A stretch of 64,000 bases of DNA. Source: Ostrinia nubilalis. Lineage: Eukaryota > Arthropoda > Insecta > Lepidoptera > Crambidae. A program made the translations under genes and the position numbers. Location: positions 15,444,154-15,508,153 of the forward strand of contig NC_087091.1 of the NCBI RefSeq assembly GCF_963855985.1. The letters are read 5' to 3'. The notes below the pieces were generated by a model. The model was not told the DNA's origin. It made no database searches and was given only the letters and a program-made list of their open reading frames with translations. This document shows positions 59,055 through 64,000 of this stretch, piece after piece; position 1 is the stretch's first letter, and each line of letters begins with the position of its first letter.

Positions 59055-59840
59055 TGCAATAATATTGGGCACAAAATATTTGTCGGATAACGCTAGAAGC
59101 TCGATCGTGCGAAGCCTATGACTTGTCAATAACAATGCATTTTCTTTAATTTATAAGTCACGACCGGACTACTTTTTGGTTTACACATAACATAATAGGG
59201 GAATTAGTACCTACTTGGGCACTCAGTGAAAGAATTGACCTGCCGATACACAGTGAACACAATTATAGGATCATAAAAGATCACGTCGTCATCTCGTATG
59301 TAGCCACTACTTAATATTATATGAAACTTTAACTCGCGTTAAAATTAATCTCAATATACCTAGTAACATACTAGCAACTTACTTTTATCAATTAACATCA
59401 TGAAGTGAATTAAGCACATTTAAACTGATCAACAAAAATATACCAATACAACAGTTATGGGGCTTTCATATAAATTAATATTTTCACATAATAATAATCG
59501 AAACTAGTCTGTAGTAAATAAAGAAGAGTCAAAAGAGATTTAGCACAGATCTTATTTTTTCATTATAATCAAAACAATATTTAACGCTAGCGCTAGAACT
59601 AGCTTACATATCCCAACTTTTTTCATCAGAAAGACTAGTCTAACTAGTTTGGCAAGGCTTAGGTAACATCCAAACACGTTCATCAATATTCGCCGTGATC
59701 GCTCTTATACCATACCGTGACTCTTGACCGTGAAGTGTGGCGAATATCACGGGTCAGGAGTGTGAACCTGTTTTTTATTTTGTGGTATAAAACCATAAAG
59801 TTTATACGTCGTGTCTGAATGAAATGCGCGTTGGAATAAG
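59055..59840. other. AT-rich intronic sequence, nothing recognised
   Basis: Contains a local inverted pair ATATTCGCCGTGATCGCTC (about 59685) and GTGGCGAATATCACGGGTC, possibly another small foldback. Confidence 0.35.
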
Positions 59841-59851
59841 AAGTTGTTGTA

Positions 59852-60049
59852 TCGGGACTATTCCCACCTATCCTTCCCACCGTGTAGATCCTGTCCACAC
59901 AGGAGTTGCAGCGGTGGGAAAGATACTGGCTTGACCGCCAATAAAAACCCAACCAATGAAGATCAAGTTTGTCCCGGGGGAAAGTTAAACTGTCATTGGA
60001 CCCGCAACGAAATTAATCAGAAGAACATATAAGGAGGAGTTCGAATTTA
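59852..60049 (+). mobile_element. SINE-like repeat family, copy 3, with TSD and internal inversion
   Basis: A perfect 11-bp TSD, AAGTTGTTGTA, lies at 59841-59851 and 60050-60060 and defines a 198-bp insertion. It begins TCGGGACTATTCCCACC and ends GAGTTCGAATTTA. The CCACCGCTGCAACTCCTGTG block found in the other copies is here inverted (CACAGGAGTTGCAGCGGTGG at about 59896-59920) and preceded by a rearranged CCTTCCCACCGTGTAGATCC TGT. Confidence 0.8.
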
Positions 60050-60060
60050 AAGTTGTTGTA

Positions 60061-63000
60061 AAATAAATTAAAAAAATAATATGTAACTAAACAGTTTGCT
60101 GTGCTTATGCTGTGCACTCCAAGAAAATAGTATCCCCTAAAGATTTCTACAACATTAGAAAAGCCATGATTTTGGTAAATAAAGTTTTAGACTAACTCAC
60201 TGTTACAGGTCTACGAATGAGACCATGGTGACAAATCAATACAGTTCTACGCTATTTTGTCACACTCACCTAACTGAATTACAAAACGATTACAAAACAA
60301 TTATCATACCTCGACATTTAAATCGTATCAACTGATCCGATCTGGACCGAATCGAATCGTCTCGCCGAAACCGATTAAAAACAATCGGTATCGTAGGTAC
60401 TAAGCTGTCAAAGTGTTTTGCAAGCCCTATGCTTGCAATATTGCGATGGAGTCAGAAGGTCCGGTATTGTTACGAATAATTACGTTTTTGTTGTTATGTA
60501 CAGATAATCAGCTGTATTAAAATAAAATAAGCATCAAATTACAATAGTAAGTACGCCACTTAAGTTTTTGTCAACAAATCCCTTGCCGGAAAATTACTAA
60601 GCGTGGTAATAATCATAAACGGCGTTTTCCTACCCAAATGATTAAAAAATGGCGTCTTATAGCCTGATACTGGTAGTGATTCAATGGTTACAACAATCCA
60701 TTAAAAGCAGAAGAAACTGGAAGCATTAAAAATAAAACCAAGATAAAATAAATCTGGTTCGCTTAAGTTTTCAGATCCCCTTTTTTCGGGGAAAAATGTA
60801 TGAACCATGCGGGGACAGGGTAGGATATGTGGAGCTCCCCTCATGACCTCATCAGAAGGATGAAGTATACCCACTAAAATAACCCTGGTGCTCCGTCGAT
60901 TGCCTTAATAGTAGTAAGAACCATGGGAATTCGGACAAAGCCTTCAACTACCACATAATTATGTAGTTCATAAAGTTTACTCAAAAAGCTTACTGTTAGA
61001 AACTATACTGTGTCCCAATCGCAACACGCAGACAAGTCTGCCTAAATACCTTATGTGGGCCGGAATGTGGCAGAAAGAAATTTGCATACTGCGACTGGAA
61101 ACGAAACCAGGTTATAATGGGCCCAGATAAGTGTGTAATTAGTATTACCAGTTCATTGTTCAGGCCTTTAGGAATTTGACTGATTGCATTGCCTGGTTAA
61201 GTTACAAAGTATCAATCAAGGCGGAGACATAAAATCTTGTTTGTTCGGAACGTTGTAGACAGGTAAATGCACTCTATTAGGTACAAGAGTAATAGGAATG
61301 GACACAATAATAATCTTGGTATCTTATTTAAAGCGTTCAGCATACAACTGGCATGACTGTAACGCGACTTGAGCTTAAATTAAGATTCAGCCGAACCATC
61401 ACGATCAACTGGCGTGCGCGATGACGATGGCGATCAGACCGCAGGCTAATCGCATCGGTTTAACCGAATCTTTAGAGATGAACAACACTGAGCCGCGCAT
61501 TGCATCAATTCATTTCGCTGCGCAGGGTGTTTTGACCCAAATCTTCAATTTATGTGTTGCGTAAAGCACTGCGGGAATTTTATATTTATCTCCAAATTCA
61601 CATTCTGTAAAAAGTAATGTTTTTTTAGATCGGGCCAAAATGGACTCTGGAAATAACAATTGACTGCCATAAGTGGGTAGCGTGCGTGTGTATATTGACA
61701 TTATGTAGCGTCGCGGTAACGTCGCGCTCACATCGCGCTGTACTAACCCCAGTGTTAATTGTTCAAATTAAATAAACATCTAAAAGTTGCACGTTAGCCA
61801 TAAAACACAGCAATTCCAAACCTATCATTATGTGATTAGACTAAATTTGAGTATATTAACCGCCATTTAAGATAAATAACTATTTTAACGGTTGCAAAAA
61901 GTTAATAATGAACTGCATAGTTTAAATAAAACAAAGTTAAGTGAACTAGTGAGGCTAGTTGATAATGAAAAAAAAACTATCGATATGCCAATAGGTTATT
62001 GCCGATACTGTCAAGTGCGGTTTGTCAAAACGTTTCTTTTTTAATCTTTAACTGGCAATATAAAATAGAACTAGTGGGAAAGATAAGCTTTTGCTGAGAT
62101 TATCAGGAGAATTTATATATTTTTCTTTTCTTTTGTAGCTTTATCGCCAAACATTATCGCTAACATCAAAATCTACGGAGAATTTTGTTCTTGAAATTAA
62201 CCGCTATGGGCGCTGTACAATCTGTTATATTTTTTTGCAAAGTCGCTAGCAAGCACACCTACTAATGTAAACTTATGGTAAGCACACTGTTATCTAAGTA
62301 TCTTACTAGGTATCAAAAGCATAGAGTCGTCTCTATCCAAACTTTTGACGCCAGTAATAGAACTTATCGATACCCAAACAACACTATTATTGGAACTTAA
62401 ATGCGCAGGTGGGCTGAATTCCCGTAAATCCAAACGGTTCTAAATCAATCTCGTTATAATTCCACATTTCTGTTTGCATTGCATTGCATTGCTAATGAAA
62501 TCGATTAACTTTATCTTTAGCTGCTAGTATCGATTTCAAATGTATTTTCGTCTCGTAAAAATCTGTGTTCGGAGATAGATATCTCCATATCTATGTTTCG
62601 TCGGCCAATCGTTAAAATGGCAGCATCGTGATATTTATGCTCATCGAATATTGAGTTTGAATTTTTTGCATACCTAGCGTTTAATAATTACCTTACTTGT
62701 AATCAAATTAATGGATAAATAATACTACTCGCGTGTCAAACTTTTAGATTTATTACATCTTTCCGTAATTAAAATTAAATATTTTTTAAATCGGAGAACC
62801 ATTCGCGCATTCGCAAACTGATTCGCAAACATCTATCGTAAAGTTTTGCATCGCCCACCAGGTTTTATTTATATCCTGGCAACATTTCGTAAACTTTTTT
62901 CTTGTCTTGCAATTGTAAACAGCCAGGACTTAACTTAATCTAGTATTTCAGCAATTTTCCAAGTTGAAACTCCCACATAAATCAGGGTAGTCGGCAACAC

Positions 63001-63061
63001 GCACCGGCAAGTTACGCGCACCATAAATTTAGACTTGCACAATGCAAACTCATTAATACAG
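60061..63061. other. AT-rich intronic sequence, about 3 kb
   Basis: No ORF beyond 73 codons and no repeat from this window recognised. GCATTGCATTGCATTGC is a short simple repeat near 62476. Confidence 0.4.
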
Positions 63062-63497
63062 TATAGTCAGCGTCAAATAATTCGACAGCTAAGGTAGCCA
63101 AAAAGTTCGCAACATGGCTTTGTTACAATTCAAATTTTATTCAAGGCGAGATTTTTTTTCGGAATGAGCTTTTCTCAGCTTCACCGGACAATAGGTGAGC
63201 GTAGATGGCTCTCAACCTCAAAATTTAAGCAACGAGCCTAAGGGCGCCTCCAAGTGCAGCTCGGACCTCGGCCTATGGCGTTGCTAGGGGACGGTAACCT
63301 AACATAGGTTTGGGGAGAGAAACTTTAAGGCGAGAGTGTATAGGCACTTACAGGGTAGGTATGTAGGTACCATCCTAAACTGCATCTCATGGTATGATTG
63401 CAGTAAAACCCGCTTCGTTCTACATAAAAAAAAGGTTCTCTTGTCAACTTTTTGGCCACTTTTGGTGTCACGAACTATAATATGGCTCTGACTGTAC
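63062..63497. mobile_element. Large member of the AGCGTCAAATAG-terminus MITE family
   Basis: The left end TATAGTCAGCGTCAAATAAT TCGACAGC .. GTAGCCAAAAAGTTCGCAAC A and right end TCAACTTTTTGGCCACTTTT GGTGTCACGAACTATAATAT GGCTCTGACTGTA are inverted relatives of the copies at 8928 and 17327. At 436 bp it is over three times longer. The extra interior (about 63150-63430), including GCCTCCAAGTGCAGCTCGGA and GGCGTTGCTAGGGGACGGTA, looks foreign. Confidence 0.6.
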
Positions 63498-64000
63498 CAG
63501 TAATCCGAAGGTCGATGAGATAGTTTATGGGCCATGTTCTATGATAAGATCGGAGCGATTAATTATGCCGTAGAATTTATTAAATATCGCGACATTCCGT
63601 TTGCGAAGTTTGACTAATTGTTGATGATATTGCGAATTTATTTCAATGGCAAATGGTTTCGGAATTCTTGGAGTTGAATTGATTTTCGTTATCTGACATT
63701 TTTTATGCTAGAAGCCTAAAAGGAACATGAGTGATTGAGTGAATTAAGAAACAAGTTTAGTTATAAAGATGAGTCAACTGTCATAGTAAGTATCTCTTAC
63801 TCATGTAAGGCAGAGAAATAGGTATATTAATCAAAGTTTTCCACTTGTTGGAAAGTAATATCAGTAGGTAGGTACAGTGAAAGCACAAATTTCTTACCTA
63901 CCAAAATGGTGGATTTCTCAGAGGATTTTGCGATAAATCAATTTTAAATATTCAAAAGCAATTGAGGTTTGGTACTCTGTGGTGCTGTCATCATTATCAA
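63498..64000. other. AT-rich intronic sequence to window end
   Basis: Nothing recognised. Confidence 0.4.

Larger units (their letters stand above)
58251..64000 (+). other. ko: Start of the next storkhead intron (incomplete)
   Basis: It begins GTAATA and runs to the window edge without a GC-rich open stretch resembling the rest of the storkhead box. It holds an RTE tail, a small Helitron, a SINE-like insertion and a MITE relative, annotated separately. The remaining sequence, including 60061-63061, is AT-rich and I recognise nothing in it. Confidence 0.7.

Noticed and set aside
63150..63310. The next storkhead exon in a less AT-rich stretch.
   Set aside because: No frame gives the winged-helix sequence expected after CIMDLTSQ, and the stretch lies within a MITE-family element.

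Overview
The window is AT-rich eukaryotic DNA that looks lepidopteran (moth or butterfly). Helitron-type elements begin TCTACACTAATATTATAAA and end CTAG. Two RTE-like non-LTR families carry microsatellite tails, and many short palindromic MITEs are present. There are no operons, ribosome binding sites or long intact ORFs.

Only one host gene is supported, and it frames the window. A GC-rich exon (1-132, ending in a strong GTAAGT donor) and a second exon (58153-58250, with a pyrimidine-rich AG acceptor and a GTAATA donor) join in a compatible phase. The joined peptide (..GVLLVAGAP..LKPP..CGLG|DIEDCIVTP..QGQFTPLPEALCDCIMDL..) aligns with the start of the storkhead-box region of the STOX1/STOX2 family (fly knockout, ko). 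The window is therefore almost entirely one intron of about 58.0 kb plus the first 5.75 kb of the next intron. The 5' exon(s) and the rest of the storkhead winged helix lie outside.

Intron layout. 1-24.4 kb: mostly unique AT-rich sequence with small retro-insertions (several with perfect target-site duplications, TSDs), a Harbinger-like 118-bp MITE pair, and several hairpin MITEs. 24.4-38.5 kb: the most structured block. Two apparently identical 2,486-bp Helitrons (each carrying the same nested, 5'-truncated RTE element) lie in inverted orientation. The 9.1 kb between them contains a three-copy head-to-tail tandem repeat of exactly 1,925 bp per unit (27185-32963). 38.5-46 kb: MITEs (182 bp and 160 bp), RTE tails, a diverged tandem duplication and a tRNA-derived SINE-like element. 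46.05-49.3 kb: a 3,245-bp hAT-like element with 8-bp TSD, invaded by at least three non-LTR fragments. 49.3-58.1 kb: scattered retro-tails and a decayed Helitron. 58.25-64 kb: an RTE tail about 90 bp past the exon, a 236-bp Helitron, a SINE-like insertion with an internal inversion, and a large member of a MITE family.

No new gene system was found. The most notable features are the inverted Helitron pair around an undiverged 1,925-bp triplication and the very long first visible intron of a storkhead gene. Both the triplication and the inverted pair need confirmation that they are not assembly artefacts.
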